From assembly GCF_000720765.1 (NCBI RefSeq), contig NZ_JODC01000007.1, positions 682,001 through 746,000 on the forward strand: a stretch of DNA of 64,000 nucleotides. Reading direction: 5' to 3'. Of the stretch, positions 17,840 to 29,367 are shown in pieces (the stretch's first letter is position 1; each line of letters begins with the position of its first letter). The stretch comes from Streptomyces sp. NRRL S-646 (GTDB lineage Bacteria > Actinomycetota > Actinomycetes > Streptomycetales > Streptomycetaceae). The position numbers were made by a program, and so were the translations under genes. The notes beneath the pieces were generated by a model. The model saw nothing but the letters and a program-made list of their open reading frames with translations, ran no database searches and was not told the origin of the DNA.

Positions 17840-19225
17840 ATGAGTGCAACCTCCGGCATACCCAGACGGCGACGCGCGCTCCTCGCCGTGCTCAGCACGC
17901 TCGGCCTGGCGGCCGCGCTCGCCACGGCCGCCACCCAGTCCGCCGACGCCTCGGCGCCCACACCCCCGTCGGGCTGGACGCAGGTCTTCCTCGACGACTT
18001 CAACGGCTCGGCCGGAACCGGCGTCAACACCTCCAACTGGCAGTACGACACCGGTACTTCGTACCCCGGCGGCGCCGCCAAATGGGGCACCGGCGAGGTC
18101 GAGACGATGACGAACAGCACCAGCAACGTCTCGCTCGACGGCAGCGGCAACCTCCGCATCACCCCGCTGCGCGACTCCGCGGGCAACTGGACGTCCGGCC
18201 GTATCGAGACCAACCGCACCGACTTCCAGCCCCCGGCCGGCGGCAAGCTGCGCGTCGAGGCCCGCCTCCAGATGCCCAACGTCACCGGCGATGCCGGTGC
18301 GGGCTACTGGCCGGCGTTCTGGATGCTGGGCGCCCCCTATCGCGGCAACTACCAGAACTGGCCGAGCGTCGGCGAGCTGGACATCATGGAGAACGTCCAG
18401 GGCATCAACAAGGTCTGGGCGACGATGCACTGCGGTACGAACCCGGGCGGCCCGTGCAACGAGACGACGGGCCTCGGCAATTCGACGGCATGCCCCAACA
18501 CGACGTGCCAGTCGGGCTTCCACACCTACACCATGGAGTGGGACCGCTCGGTCACCCCCGAGGCGATCCGCTTCTACGTCGACGGCGTCAACTACCAGAC
18601 CGTCACGGCCAGTCAGATGGACGCCACGACCTGGGCCAACGCCACCAACCACGGTTTCTTCGTCATCCTGAACGTGGCGATGGGCGGCGCCTTCCCGGCC
18701 GCGTTCGGCGGCGGCCCGACCAGCGCCACGGAATCCGGCCACCCGATGCTCGTGGACTACGTCCAGGTCCTGTCGAGCGGCGGGAGCACGACCACACCCC
18801 CGCCCTCCGGCAACCGTGACGCCTACAGCGCCATCCAGGCGGAGTCCTACGACGGCCAGTCCGGCACCGCCACGGAGAGCACCTCCGACACCGGCGGCGG
18901 CCAGGACCTCGGCTCCCTGGCCAACGGTGACTGGGCCCTCTACAAGGGCGTCAACTTCGGCTCCACGGCGGCCACACAGTTCTACGCACGCGTGGCGAGC
19001 GGCGCCGCGTCCGGGGTCAGCGGCCTGGTCGAGGTACGCCTGGACAGCCGTACCGCCACACCGATCGGCAGCTTCGCCCTCGCCAACACGGGCGGCTGGC
19101 AGTCCTGGAGGACGGTCCCGGCCAACATCAGCGCGGTGACCGGCACCCACGACGTCTACCTGACCTTCACCAGCGGCCAGCCGGCCGACTTCGTGAACGT
19201 GAACTGGTTCGACTTCGGGCACTGA
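17840..19225 (+). CDS. Secreted GH16 endo-beta-1,3-glucanase with C-terminal CBM6
   Basis: A 461-residue exported enzyme. A Sec signal peptide with RRRR and an alanine-rich core ends near residue 39. The GH16 domain (about 45-315) contains the signature GELDIMEN: nucleophile Glu179, Asp181 and acid/base Glu184. A Gly/Ser/Thr/Pro linker (GGSTTTPPPSG) joins a CBM6-type carbohydrate-binding module starting around DAYSAIQAESYD. It hydrolyses beta-1,3-glucan (laminarin, fungal walls) outside the cell. Regulation by a LacI-type repressor is indicated by the palindrome just upstream. It is monocistronic, facing a convergent AraC gene. Confidence 0.95.
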   Translation: MSATSGIPRRRRALLAVLSTLGLAAALATAATQSADASAPTPPSGWTQVFLDDFNGSAGTGVNTSNWQYDTGTSYPGGAAKWGTGEVETMTNSTSNVSLDGSGNLRITPLRDSAGNWTSGRIETNRTDFQPPAGGKLRVEARLQMPNVTGDAGAGYWPAFWMLGAPYRGNYQNWPSVGELDIMENVQGINKVWATMHCGTNPGGPCNETTGLGNSTACPNTTCQSGFHTYTMEWDRSVTPEAIRFYVDGVNYQTVTASQMDATTWANATNHGFFVILNVAMGGAFPAAFGGGPTSATESGHPMLVDYVQVLSSGGSTTTPPPSGNRDAYSAIQAESYDGQSGTATESTSDTGGGQDLGSLANGDWALYKGVNFGSTAATQFYARVASGAASGVSGLVEVRLDSRTATPIGSFALANTGGWQSWRTVPANISAVTGTHDVYLTFTSGQPADFVNVNWFDFGH

Positions 19226-19238
19226 CACGGCTTGCAAC

Positions 19239-19272
19239 GCTGCCCCGCGGGGATCCGCCCCCATGGGGCAGC
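19239..19272 (+). terminator. Hairpin after the GH16 gene
   Basis: GCTGCCCC (19239-19246) and GGGGCAGC (19265-19272) form a perfect 8-bp stem just after the stop codon of the glucanase, in a convergent intergenic region. No U tract follows, as is common for Streptomyces terminators. Confidence 0.45.
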
Positions 19273-19322
19273 GCCCAAAGGGGGCGCGGGGAACTGCGCG
19301 ACCAGCCACGAACTGCCCGCAG
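19271..19322 (+). repeat. Intergenic GC-rich repeat, short form (copy A2)
   Basis: It opens with GCGCCC, AAAGG, GGGCGC as a hairpin, then CGGGGAACTGCGCGACCAGC and a tail ending in CCCGCAG. It is the same orientation and core as the copies at 13456 and 29275, again between converging genes. Confidence 0.7.
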
Positions 19323-19360
19323 ACCGTCGACGGCACCGGCCCCCACGACGGAGCCGCACT

Positions 19361-20272
19361 TCACCGAAGCTCCGCACGGAACGCCGCCGGCGTCACATCC
19401 GTGTGCTGATGAAAGAACTTCGAGAAGTTCGCCGCGTCGGGAAACCCGACAGCCACCCCCACCCGGCCGATAGGCATATCGGTATGGGCCAGCAGCCGCT
19501 TCGCCTCCAGAATCACCCGCTTGTCGATGAACCCCTTGGGGGTCTCACCGGTGGCGGCGCGGACCGCGCGGACGAGGGTGCGCCGGGAGTAGCCGAGGGA
19601 GTCGGCGTAGGCGCTGACGCTGTGGTTGGTGGCGAAGTGCTTCTCCACGGCGTCCCGGAACAGGGTGAACGTCGTGTCCGACTGACGGCGGACCGCCTCC
19701 GCCGAACTGGCCGCCAGGTGCGCCAGCCGCAGCAGGAAGGCCGTGAGGGCGTGCCGCAGCACGGCGGTGTGCAGGCTGAGCGGCAGGGTCGTGGTGTCCT
19801 CGTACTCGCGTTGCAGTTGGGCGAGGGCGGACTTCAGGGCGGTCAGCTGCGCCTGGTCGGGGTGGAGCAGGGGCGGCAGGTCGTAGCGGTAGAGGCCGGT
19901 CGCCTCCACCGTGGCACGGGGCAGGAAGCCGGGCTGCATGGCCAGGACGGTTCCGCGGTACTCGCTCGCTTCCGAGAAGCGGTGGACCTGGCCGGGGCGG
20001 ATCCACAGCACGTCGCCGGGCGAGGCCTCGTACTCCGCGAAGTCGATCATGTGGCGGACGGGGCCGTCGTCGAAGAACATCACGACGTGGAAGTCGATCC
20101 GGTGCACACGCTCCAGGGGCGCCGCCCCCTCGGCGTGCCAGGTGCGATCGGCCCCCATCGGGCCGACTCGCATGCCGACACCGCCCAGACTCAGCTCGAC
20201 CGGGAAAGGGAACGTTCGGATGCCGTCCACCCCGCCGTCACCGTCTCCACCTTGGATGGTTCTGCCCGCCAT
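19361..20272 (-). CDS. AraC family transcriptional regulator
   Basis: A 303-residue regulator. The N-terminal half is a cupin-like effector domain (HRIDFHVVMFFDDGP and SPGDVLWIRPGQVHRF, the latter a typical cupin strand). The C-terminal double helix-turn-helix includes SVSAYADSLGYSRRTLVRAVRAATG and IGRVGVAVGFPDAANFSKFFHQHTD. Such proteins sense small molecules, often sugars. The gene is divergent from the pentose-phosphate operon, with a 17-bp palindrome between them, so control of that operon is plausible. Confidence 0.92.
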   Translation of the reverse strand: MAGRTIQGGDGDGGVDGIRTFPFPVELSLGGVGMRVGPMGADRTWHAEGAAPLERVHRIDFHVVMFFDDGPVRHMIDFAEYEASPGDVLWIRPGQVHRFSEASEYRGTVLAMQPGFLPRATVEATGLYRYDLPPLLHPDQAQLTALKSALAQLQREYEDTTTLPLSLHTAVLRHALTAFLLRLAHLAASSAEAVRRQSDTTFTLFRDAVEKHFATNHSVSAYADSLGYSRRTLVRAVRAATGETPKGFIDKRVILEAKRLLAHTDMPIGRVGVAVGFPDAANFSKFFHQHTDVTPAAFRAELR

Positions 20273-20325
20273 GTCCTACTCGTGCCGCCTCGGTCGCGCT
20301 GTCGGTGTCCCACTTTCACCACAGG

Positions 20326-20355
20326 CTGACACACAGCGACCTTCCCCCGTAAAAG
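20326..20355 (+). promoter_or_regulatory. Predicted promoter of the tkt operon
   Basis: CTGACA (20326-20331) and TAAAAG (20350-20355) are separated by 18 bases. The -10 box is the left edge of the palindrome at 20350-20366, so a protein bound there would block or position RNA polymerase. Confidence 0.5.
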
Positions 20356-20366
20356 TCAGACTTTTA
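20350..20366. promoter_or_regulatory. Perfect 17-bp palindrome before tkt
   Basis: TAAAAGTCAGACTTTTA is two perfect 8-base arms around one base, AT-rich in a GC-rich genome and placed between the divergent AraC gene and tkt. It is an operator candidate for a dimeric regulator; I do not recognise which family. Confidence 0.65.
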
Positions 20367-20412
20367 AGTTTGAACACATCAGAGCAGTTCAGCCGCTTCG
20401 ATCGAGGACTTC

Positions 20413-22494
<2,082 letters not shown>

Positions 22495-22513
22495 TCCGAT
22501 CGCCAGAAAGAAG

Positions 22514-23659
22514 ATGATCAAAGTGACCGAAGCAACCGCGACCGCGGGAGCACTCAAGCGCCTGTCCGACGAGGGCGTCTCCATCTGGCTGGACGACCTG
22601 TCGCGCAAGCGGATCGAGTCCGGCAACCTCGCCGAACTCGTCGAGAACAGCAACGTGGTGGGCGTGACCACCAACCCGTCCATCTTCCAGGCCGCCATCG
22701 GCTCCGGCGAGGGCTACGAGGAGCAGCTCGCCGACCTCGCCGTCCGCGGCGTCACGGTCGAAGAGGCCGTACGGATGATGACCACCGCCGACGTCCGCGC
22801 CGCCGCCGACATCCTGCGGCCCGTGTACGACGCCACCGGCGGCCGCGACGGCCGGGTCTCCATCGAGGTCGACCCGCGCCTCGCCCACCACACCAAGGCC
22901 ACGATCGCCGAGGCCAAGCAGCTGGCGTGGCTGGTCGACCGGCCCAACGTCATGATCAAGATCCCGGCGACCAAGGCGGGCCTCCCGGCCATCACCGAGG
23001 TCATCGGCCTCGGCATCAGCGTCAATGTCACGCTGATCTTCTCCCTGGAGCGCTACCGCGAGGTCATGGACGCCTACCTGGCGGGCCTGGAGAAGGCCGC
23101 GGCCAAGGGCCTCGACCTCTCGACCATCCATTCCGTGGCCTCCTTCTTCGTCTCCCGCGTCGACTCCGAGATCGACAAGAGGCTGGACGGCCTCAGCTCC
23201 CCCGAGGCGTCCGTCCTCAAGGGCAAGGCGGCGCTCGCGAACGCGCGTCTCGCCTACGAGGCCTACGAGGAGGTCTTCGCCGGTGAGCGCTGGACCGCCC
23301 TCGCCGGCGCCAAGGCCAACAAGCAGCGCCCGCTCTGGGCCTCCACCGGCGTGAAGGACCCCGCGTACAAGGACACCCTGTACGTGGACGAGCTGGTCGC
23401 GCCCGGCACCGTGAACACGATGCCGGAGGCCACGCTCAACGCCACCGCCGACCACGGCGACATCACCGGCGACACGATCACCGGCGGCTACGCGCAGGCC
23501 CGCGCCGACCTGGCCGCCGTGGAGGCCCTCGGGATCTCCTACGACGAAGTCGTGCAGCAACTCGAGGACGAGGGCGTCGCCAAGTTCGAGACGGCCTGGC
23601 AGGACCTGCTGAACGCCGTCACGAAGTCCCTCGACAGCAAGGGAGTTGAGACGGAATGA
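22514..23659 (+). CDS. tal: Transaldolase
   Basis: A 381-residue class I aldolase of the actinobacterial/plant-type transaldolase group. The signature [14 protein letters not shown] lies near residue 52, and the Schiff-base Lys149 is in [21 protein letters not shown] follows. It transfers dihydroxyacetone units between sedoheptulose-7-phosphate and glyceraldehyde-3-phosphate. It starts 19 bp after tkt; an in-frame GTG at 22523 is an alternative start. Its stop overlaps the zwf start (ATGA). Confidence 0.95.
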   Translation: MIKVTEATATAGALKRLSDEGVSIWLDDLSRKRIESGNLAELVENSNVVGVTTNPSIFQAAIGSGEGYEEQLADLAVRGVTVEEAVRMMTTADVRAAADILRPVYDATGGRDGRVSIEVDPRLAHHTKATIAEAKQLAWLVDRPNVMIKIPATKAGLPAITEVIGLGISVNVTLIFSLERYREVMDAYLAGLEKAAAKGLDLSTIHSVASFFVSRVDSEIDKRLDGLSSPEASVLKGKAALANARLAYEAYEEVFAGERWTALAGAKANKQRPLWASTGVKDPAYKDTLYVDELVAPGTVNTMPEATLNATADHGDITGDTITGGYAQARADLAAVEALGISYDEVVQQLEDEGVAKFETAWQDLLNAVTKSLDSKGVETE

Positions 23660-25209
23660 CCGAGCACGCCACGGTCGAGTCGGCGCTCGGCTGGACCAAC
23701 CCCCTGCGCGACGACCGCGACCGCCGGCTCCCGCGCATCGCGGGCCCGTCCGGGCTCGTCATCTTCGGCGTCACCGGCGACCTGTCCCGCAAGAAGCTGA
23801 TGCCCGCCGTCTACGACCTCGCCAACCGCGGGCTGCTGCCGCCGGGCTTCTCCCTCGTCGGGTTCGCCCGAAGGGACTGGGAGGACCAGGACTTCGCGCA
23901 GGTCGTGCACGACGCGGTCCGCGAGCACGCGCGCACCGAGTTCCGCGAGGAGGTCTGGCAGCAGCTCGCCGAGGGCATGCGGTTCATCCCCGGCGACTTC
24001 GACGACGACACGGCGTTCAAGCAGCTGAAGTCGGCCGTCGACGAGCTGGACGCCTCCCGCGGCACCGGAGGCAACTTCGCCTTCTACCTCTCCGTACCGC
24101 CGAAGTTCTTCCCCAAGGTCGTCCAGCAGCTCAAGAAGCACGGCCTTGCGAGCCCGCGCGAGGGTTCCTGGCGGCGCGCGGTGATCGAGAAGCCGTTCGG
24201 ACGCGACCTGGCGAGCGCCCGTGACCTCAACGCGCTCCTGCACGACGTGTTCGAGCCGGACCAGGTGTTCCGCATCGACCACTACCTCGGCAAGGAGACC
24301 GTCCAGAACATCCTGGCGCTCCGCTTCGCCAACCAGATGTACGAGCCCATCTGGAACCGGTCGTACGTCGACCACATCCAGATCACCATGGCGGAGGACA
24401 TCGGCATCGGCGGCCGCGCCGGCTACTACGACGGCATCGGCGCCGCCCGTGACGTCATCCAGAACCACCTGCTGCAGCTGATGGCGCTCACCGCCATGGA
24501 GGAGCCGATCGCGTTCGACGCCGAGTCGCTGCTCACCGAGAAGCTGAAGGTCCTGAAGTCCGTGCGGCTGCCGGAGAAGCTGGGCGAGCACACGGTCCTC
24601 GCGCAGTACGCGGAGGGCTGGCAGGGCGGCGAGAAGGTCCTCGGCTATCTGCAGGAGGACGGCATCGACCCGGGCTCGAAGACCGACACCTACGCGGCCA
24701 TCAAGCTGGAGGTGGACAACCGCCGCTGGGCGGGCATCCCCTTCTACCTGCGCACCGGCAAGCGCCTGGGCCGCCGGGTCACCGAGATCGCGGTGGTCTT
24801 CAAGCGGGCCCCGCACTCCCCCTTCGACTCCACCGCCACGGAGGAGCTCGGGCAGAACGCGATCGTCATCCGCGTCCAGCCCGACGAGGGCATGACGGTC
24901 CGGTTCGGTTCCAAGGTGCCGGGCACCTCGATGGAGATCCGGGACGTGTCGATGGACTTCGCCTACGGCGAGTCCTTCACCGAGTCCAGTCCGGAGGCGT
25001 ACGAGCGCCTCATCCTGGACGTGCTGCTCGGCGACGCCAACCTGTTCCCCCGTCACCAGGAAGTGGAAGAGTCCTGGAAGATCCTCGACCCGATCGAGGA
25101 GTACTGGGCGCGGCACGGCAAGCCCGCGCAGTACCCCTCGGGCAGCTGGGGACCCGAGGAAGCCGACGAGATGCTCGCACGAGACGGACGGAGCTGGCGC
25201 AGGCCATGA
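23656..25209 (+). CDS. zwf: Glucose-6-phosphate 1-dehydrogenase
   Basis: A 517-residue enzyme. The nucleotide-binding motif [15 protein letters not shown] is near residue 38 and the active-site motif [14 protein letters not shown] near 205, with its catalytic His region. It oxidises glucose-6-phosphate to 6-phosphogluconolactone with NADP. Both ends overlap the neighbours by 4 bp, which couples it to tal and to its assembly factor opcA. Confidence 0.96.
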   Translation: MTEHATVESALGWTNPLRDDRDRRLPRIAGPSGLVIFGVTGDLSRKKLMPAVYDLANRGLLPPGFSLVGFARRDWEDQDFAQVVHDAVREHARTEFREEVWQQLAEGMRFIPGDFDDDTAFKQLKSAVDELDASRGTGGNFAFYLSVPPKFFPKVVQQLKKHGLASPREGSWRRAVIEKPFGRDLASARDLNALLHDVFEPDQVFRIDHYLGKETVQNILALRFANQMYEPIWNRSYVDHIQITMAEDIGIGGRAGYYDGIGAARDVIQNHLLQLMALTAMEEPIAFDAESLLTEKLKVLKSVRLPEKLGEHTVLAQYAEGWQGGEKVLGYLQEDGIDPGSKTDTYAAIKLEVDNRRWAGIPFYLRTGKRLGRRVTEIAVVFKRAPHSPFDSTATEELGQNAIVIRVQPDEGMTVRFGSKVPGTSMEIRDVSMDFAYGESFTESSPEAYERLILDVLLGDANLFPRHQEVEESWKILDPIEEYWARHGKPAQYPSGSWGPEEADEMLARDGRSWRRP

Positions 25210-26141
25210 AGATCGACCTGACCGACACCACGGCAAGCAAGATCAACAAGGCGCTGGTGCAGGGCCGCCGCGCCATCGGCACACCCGCCGTGGGCATGGT
25301 CCTGACGATGGTCATCGTCACGGACGAGGAGAACGCCTACGACGCGATCAAGGCGGCCGAGGAGGCCTCGCACGAGCACCCCTCGCGCACCCTGGTCGTC
25401 ATCAAGCGGCACGCCCGCACCCCGCGCGACCGCATGGCCTCCAAGCTGGACGCCGAGGTCCGGGTGGGCGCCGACGCCGGCACCGGCGAGACGGTCATCC
25501 TCCGGACGTACGGCGAGGTGTCCGACCACGCCGACTCGGTCGTGCTGCCGCTGCTGCTGCCGGACGCGCCGGTCGTCGTCTGGTGGCCGGTGGACGCACC
25601 GAAGGTGCCTGCCAAGGACCCGCTCGGTGCCCTCGCGCAGCGCAGGATCACCGACCTGTACGCCGTCGAGAACCCGGCCGAGACCCTGGAGCAGCGGGCC
25701 CGCTCCTACGCGCCGGGCGACACCGACCTCGCCTGGACCCGGCTGACGCCGTGGCGCTCGATGCTGGCGGCGGCCCTGGACCAGGCCCGCACCAGGATCG
25801 TGTCGGGGGCCGTGGAGGCCGAGGCCGACAACCCGGCGGCCGAGCTGCTGGCGCGCTGGCTGGAGGCACGGCTGAACGTGAGGATCGACCGCGTGGTCAC
25901 CGCGGGCCCGGTCGTCACGGCCGTGCGGCTCGGGACCGCGGACGGCGAGATCGTCATCGACCGCCCCGAGGGCCCACTGGCCACGCTCACCCTGCCGGGC
26001 CAGCCCTCGCGCACCCTCGCGCTGAAGGTCCGCACCACCTCCGAACTCATCGCCGAGGAACTCAGGCGCCTCGACGCGGACGAGATGTACGCCGTCGCCC
26101 TGCGGGGCGAGGCCACCAAGGAGACCCTCTCTCATGTCTGA
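25206..26141 (+). CDS. opcA: Glucose-6-phosphate dehydrogenase assembly protein OpcA
   Basis: A 311-residue OpcA-type protein with [23 protein letters not shown] near the N-terminus and [10 protein letters not shown] in the centre. In cyanobacteria and actinobacteria OpcA is needed for assembly or redox activation of G6PDH. The adjacent zwf gene overlaps by 4 bp, and the 3' end overlaps pgi by 8 bp. In primary pentose-phosphate loci the next gene is usually pgl, which is absent here. Confidence 0.93.
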   Translation: MKIDLTDTTASKINKALVQGRRAIGTPAVGMVLTMVIVTDEENAYDAIKAAEEASHEHPSRTLVVIKRHARTPRDRMASKLDAEVRVGADAGTGETVILRTYGEVSDHADSVVLPLLLPDAPVVVWWPVDAPKVPAKDPLGALAQRRITDLYAVENPAETLEQRARSYAPGDTDLAWTRLTPWRSMLAAALDQARTRIVSGAVEAEADNPAAELLARWLEARLNVRIDRVVTAGPVVTAVRLGTADGEIVIDRPEGPLATLTLPGQPSRTLALKVRTTSELIAEELRRLDADEMYAVALRGEATKETLSHV

Positions 26142-27792
26142 CTCCCCTCAGCTGACGCGGCGCCCCGAGTGGGCCGCTCTGGAGGACCACCGTGCCCAGG
26201 GCCAGCCGGTGCTGCGTGAGCTGTTCGCAACCGACCCCGGGCGTGCGGAGCGCTACGTCGTGCGCGTGGGCGACCTGCGCATCGACTACTCCAAGCACCT
26301 GATCACCGACGAGACCCTGGCCCTGCTGCAGGAACTCGCCACCGCCGCCGACGTGTTCGGGCTGCGCGACGCCATGTTCCGCGGCGAGAAGATCAACCTC
26401 ACCGAGGACCGGGCCGTCCTGCACACCGCACTGCGCGCCTCTCGGGACGCGGTGATGGAGGTGGACGGCGAGAACGTCGTGCCCGGCGTGCACCGCGTCG
26501 TCGACAAGATGGCCGCCTTCGCCGAGCAGGTCCGCTCCGGGCAGTGGACCGGCCACACCGGCAAGCGGATCAGGAACGTCGTCAACATCGGCATCGGCGG
26601 CTCCGACCTCGGCCCCGCGATGGCCTACGAGGCACTGCGGGCGTTCACCGACCGCTCGCTGACCCTCCGGTTCGTGTCGAACGTGGACGGAGCCGACCTG
26701 CACGAGGCGGTCCGCGACCTCGACCCGGCTCAGACGCTGTTCATCGTCGCCTCCAAGACCTTCACCACCATCGAGACGATCACCAACGCGACCTCGGCCC
26801 GCACCTGGCTGCTGCGCGGGCTCGATAGGGACGAAAAGGCGGTCGCCAAGCACTTCGTCGCCCTCTCCACCAACGCCGGCAAGGTCTCCGAATTCGGCAT
26901 CGACCCGGACAACATGTTCGAGTTCTGGGACTGGGTCGGCGGCCGCTACTCCTTCGACTCGGCGATCGGCCTGTCGCTGATGATCGCGATCGGCCCGGAC
27001 CGGTTCCGGGAGCTGCTCGACGGCTTCCGCATCGTCGACGAGCACTTCCGCACCGCCCCCGCCGAGGCCAACGCTCCGCTTCTGCTGGGTCTGTTGGGCA
27101 TCTGGTACGGCAACTTCTTCGACGCCCAGTCCCATGCGGTGCTGCCGTACTCGCACTACCTCTCCAAGTTCACGGCGTATCTGCAGCAGCTGGACATGGA
27201 GTCCAACGGCAAGTCGGTGCAGCGCGACGGACGACCGGTGGGCTGGCAGACCGGTCCGGTGGTGTGGGGCACGCCCGGCACCAACGGGCAGCACGCCTAC
27301 TACCAGCTGATCCACCAGGGCACCAAGATCATTCCGGCGGACCTGATCGGCTTCGCCCGCCCGGTCGACGAGCTCAGCGACGAACTCAAGGCCCAGCACG
27401 ACCTGTTGATGGCCAACCTGTTCGCGCAGGGCCAGGCACTCGCCTTCGGCAAGACCGCCGACGAGGTGCGCGCGGAGGGGATCCCCGAGGAGCAGGTGCC
27501 GCACCGCACCTTCCAGGGCAACCACCCCACCACCACCATCCTGGCGAAGGAACTCACCCCCTCCGTCCTCGGCCAGTTGATCGCCCTCTACGAGCACAAG
27601 GTGTTCGTCCAGGGCGCCGTCTGGAACATCGACTCCTTCGACCAGTGGGGCGTCGAGCTCGGCAAGGTCCTCGCCAAGCGCGTCGAGCCGGCTCTCACCC
27701 AAGGCGCGGACGTCCCCGGCCTCGACCCCTCCACCACCGCTCTCGTGGCCGCGTACCGCGAGCTCAAGAACGCTCAGGAAGAAGTGAACTGA
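26134..27792 (+). CDS. pgi: Glucose-6-phosphate isomerase
   Basis: A 552-residue isomerase. The motifs [44 protein letters not shown] and the PGI signature [17 protein letters not shown] are all present, as is the late catalytic Lys in [11 protein letters not shown]. It interconverts glucose-6-phosphate and fructose-6-phosphate, allowing recycling of pentose-pathway product into zwf substrate. It overlaps opcA by 8 bp. Confidence 0.96.
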   Translation: MSDSPQLTRRPEWAALEDHRAQGQPVLRELFATDPGRAERYVVRVGDLRIDYSKHLITDETLALLQELATAADVFGLRDAMFRGEKINLTEDRAVLHTALRASRDAVMEVDGENVVPGVHRVVDKMAAFAEQVRSGQWTGHTGKRIRNVVNIGIGGSDLGPAMAYEALRAFTDRSLTLRFVSNVDGADLHEAVRDLDPAQTLFIVASKTFTTIETITNATSARTWLLRGLDRDEKAVAKHFVALSTNAGKVSEFGIDPDNMFEFWDWVGGRYSFDSAIGLSLMIAIGPDRFRELLDGFRIVDEHFRTAPAEANAPLLLGLLGIWYGNFFDAQSHAVLPYSHYLSKFTAYLQQLDMESNGKSVQRDGRPVGWQTGPVVWGTPGTNGQHAYYQLIHQGTKIIPADLIGFARPVDELSDELKAQHDLLMANLFAQGQALAFGKTADEVRAEGIPEEQVPHRTFQGNHPTTTILAKELTPSVLGQLIALYEHKVFVQGAVWNIDSFDQWGVELGKVLAKRVEPALTQGADVPGLDPSTTALVAAYRELKNAQEEVN

Positions 27793-27794
27793 CC

Positions 27795-28670
27795 ATGCAG
27801 ATCGGACTCATCGGGCTCGGCAAGATGGGCGGCAACATGCGCGAGCGGATCCGCCGCGCCGGCCACACCGTCATCGGCTACGACCGCAACCCCGACCTCT
27901 CCGACGCGGCCAGCCTCGCCGAACTGGTCGACAAGCTCGAAGCGCCGCGCGTGGTGTGGGTGATGGTCCCGGCGGGCGCCCCCACCCAGTCCGTCGTCGA
28001 CGAGCTCGGCGGCCTCCTCTCCCCCGGCGACACGGTCGTCGACGGCGGCAACTCCCGCTGGACCGACGACGAGAAGCACGCCGAGGAGCTGGGTGCCAAG
28101 GGCATCGGCTTCGTCGACGCGGGCGTCTCCGGCGGTGTGTGGGGCCTGCAGAACGGCTACGCGCTGATGGTCGGCGGCGACAAGGAGCACGTCGAGCGGC
28201 TCCAGCCCATCTTCGAGGCGCTCAAGCCGGAGGGCCCGTACGGCTATGTCCACGCGGGCAAGGTCGGCGCCGGGCACTTCTCCAAGATGGTCCACAACGG
28301 TATCGAGTACGCGATGATGCAGGCCTACGCCGAGGGCTGGGAACTGCTGGAGAAGATCGACTCGGTGACCGACGTCCGCGAGGTGTTCCGCTCCTGGCAG
28401 GACGGCACGGTCATCCGTTCCTGGCTGCTCGACCTCGCGGTCAACGCCCTCGACGAGGACGAGCACCTGGACAAGCTGAAGGGCTTCGCGCAGGACTCGG
28501 GCGAGGGCCGCTGGACGGTCGAGGCGGCCATCGACAACGCGGTGCCGCTGCCCGCCATCACGGCCTCCCTCTTCGCGCGGTTCGCCTCCCGCCAGGACGA
28601 CTCCCCGCAGATGAAGATGATCGCGGCCCTGCGCAACCAGTTCGGCGGACACGCCGTCGAGTCGAAGTAG
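27795..28670 (+). CDS. gnd: 6-phosphogluconate dehydrogenase (decarboxylating), short NAD-type
   Basis: A 291-residue enzyme of the short GndA/YqeC type rather than the ~470-residue form. The Rossmann motif IGLGKMGGNM is at residues 5-14. GYDRNPD after the second strand has an Asp that usually selects NAD. The substrate motif DAGVSGGVWGLQNGY and catalytic Lys in GAGHFSKMVHNGIEYA are seen. It converts 6-phosphogluconate to ribulose-5-phosphate and CO2. It begins 2 bp after pgi. The cofactor call is inference. Confidence 0.93.
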   Translation: MQIGLIGLGKMGGNMRERIRRAGHTVIGYDRNPDLSDAASLAELVDKLEAPRVVWVMVPAGAPTQSVVDELGGLLSPGDTVVDGGNSRWTDDEKHAEELGAKGIGFVDAGVSGGVWGLQNGYALMVGGDKEHVERLQPIFEALKPEGPYGYVHAGKVGAGHFSKMVHNGIEYAMMQAYAEGWELLEKIDSVTDVREVFRSWQDGTVIRSWLLDLAVNALDEDEHLDKLKGFAQDSGEGRWTVEAAIDNAVPLPAITASLFARFASRQDDSPQMKMIAALRNQFGGHAVESK

Positions 28671-28677
28671 GTCTGCC

Positions 28678-29265
28678 GTGGGGGACCTACTCCTGGTCCG
28701 CCACGGCGAGACGGAGTGGAGCGTGTCGGGACAGCACACCAGCTGGACCGACCTGCCCCTCACCCAGCACGGCGAGGAGCAGGCCAAGTCGCTCGCTCCA
28801 CTCCTCTCGCAGCGGACCTACGCACTTGCACTGACCAGCCCGCTCGGCCGTGCGATACGCACCGCCGAACTCGCGGGCATCCCCGCGGCCGTCGTCGAGC
28901 CCGACCTGCACGAGTGGGACTACGGCGGCTACGAGGGCATCACCACCGTCGAGATCCACCGCACCCGCCCCGACTGGTACCTGTGGACCGACGGCGTGCC
29001 GCCCGGCCCGGACGGACACCCCGGCGAGTCCCCCGAACAGATCGGGCAGCGCGCCGACCGCGTACTGTCCCGCGTGGACGCGGCACTCCCCGACGGGGAC
29101 GTGATCCTCGTGGCGCACGCCCATTTCCTCCGGGTGCTCACGGCCCGACGGCTGGGTCTTCCTCCGACGGACGGCCGTCTCTTCCAACTGGCGACGGGCA
29201 CGGTCAGCCGCCTGTCTACGGAGCACGACCGCCCGGTGATCGCCGAGTGGAACATCAGGCCCTGA
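28678..29265 (+). CDS. Histidine phosphatase (phosphoglycerate mutase-like)
   Basis: A 195-residue branch-1 histidine phosphatase: LLLVRHGETEW with the phospho-accepting His near residue 9, an Arg in TSPLGRAIRTAELAG, and the second His in LVAHAHFLRVL. GTG at 28678 follows gnd by 7 bp, so it ends the pentose-phosphate operon. A role as a sugar-phosphate phosphatase fits better than a glycolytic mutase, given the 195-residue length and position; that is inference. Confidence 0.88.
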   Translation: MGDLLLVRHGETEWSVSGQHTSWTDLPLTQHGEEQAKSLAPLLSQRTYALALTSPLGRAIRTAELAGIPAAVVEPDLHEWDYGGYEGITTVEIHRTRPDWYLWTDGVPPGPDGHPGESPEQIGQRADRVLSRVDAALPDGDVILVAHAHFLRVLTARRLGLPPTDGRLFQLATGTVSRLSTEHDRPVIAEWNIRP

Positions 29266-29274
29266 AGCTCTCCG

Positions 29275-29306
29275 GTTCCCCGCGCCCCGGAAGGGGCGCG
29301 GGGAAC
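29275..29306. terminator. Strong 14-bp hairpin after the pentose-phosphate operon
   Basis: GTTCCCCGCGCCCC (29275-29288) pairs perfectly with GGGGCGCGGGGAAC (29293-29306) around a GGAA loop. It lies 10 bp after the phosphatase stop between converging genes and can work in both directions. It is also the head of repeat copy A3. Confidence 0.7.
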
Positions 29307-29334
29307 TGCGCGACCAGCCACGACGGCGCCGCAG
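29275..29334 (+). repeat. Intergenic GC-rich repeat, short form (copy A3)
   Basis: It has the same core as the copies at 13456 and 19271 (CGGGGAACTGCGCGACCAGC, tail ending in CCGCAG). In this copy the left arm extends through the core, making a 14-bp stem. Confidence 0.7.
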
Positions 29335-29367
29335 CCAAACGACTGCACATCGCGGCCCCGCGGAGCG

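Noticed and set aside
29275..29334. Repeat copy A3 as an insertion-sequence end
   Set aside because: No transposase or target duplication is visible; it is better treated as a small intergenic repeat with terminator activity.
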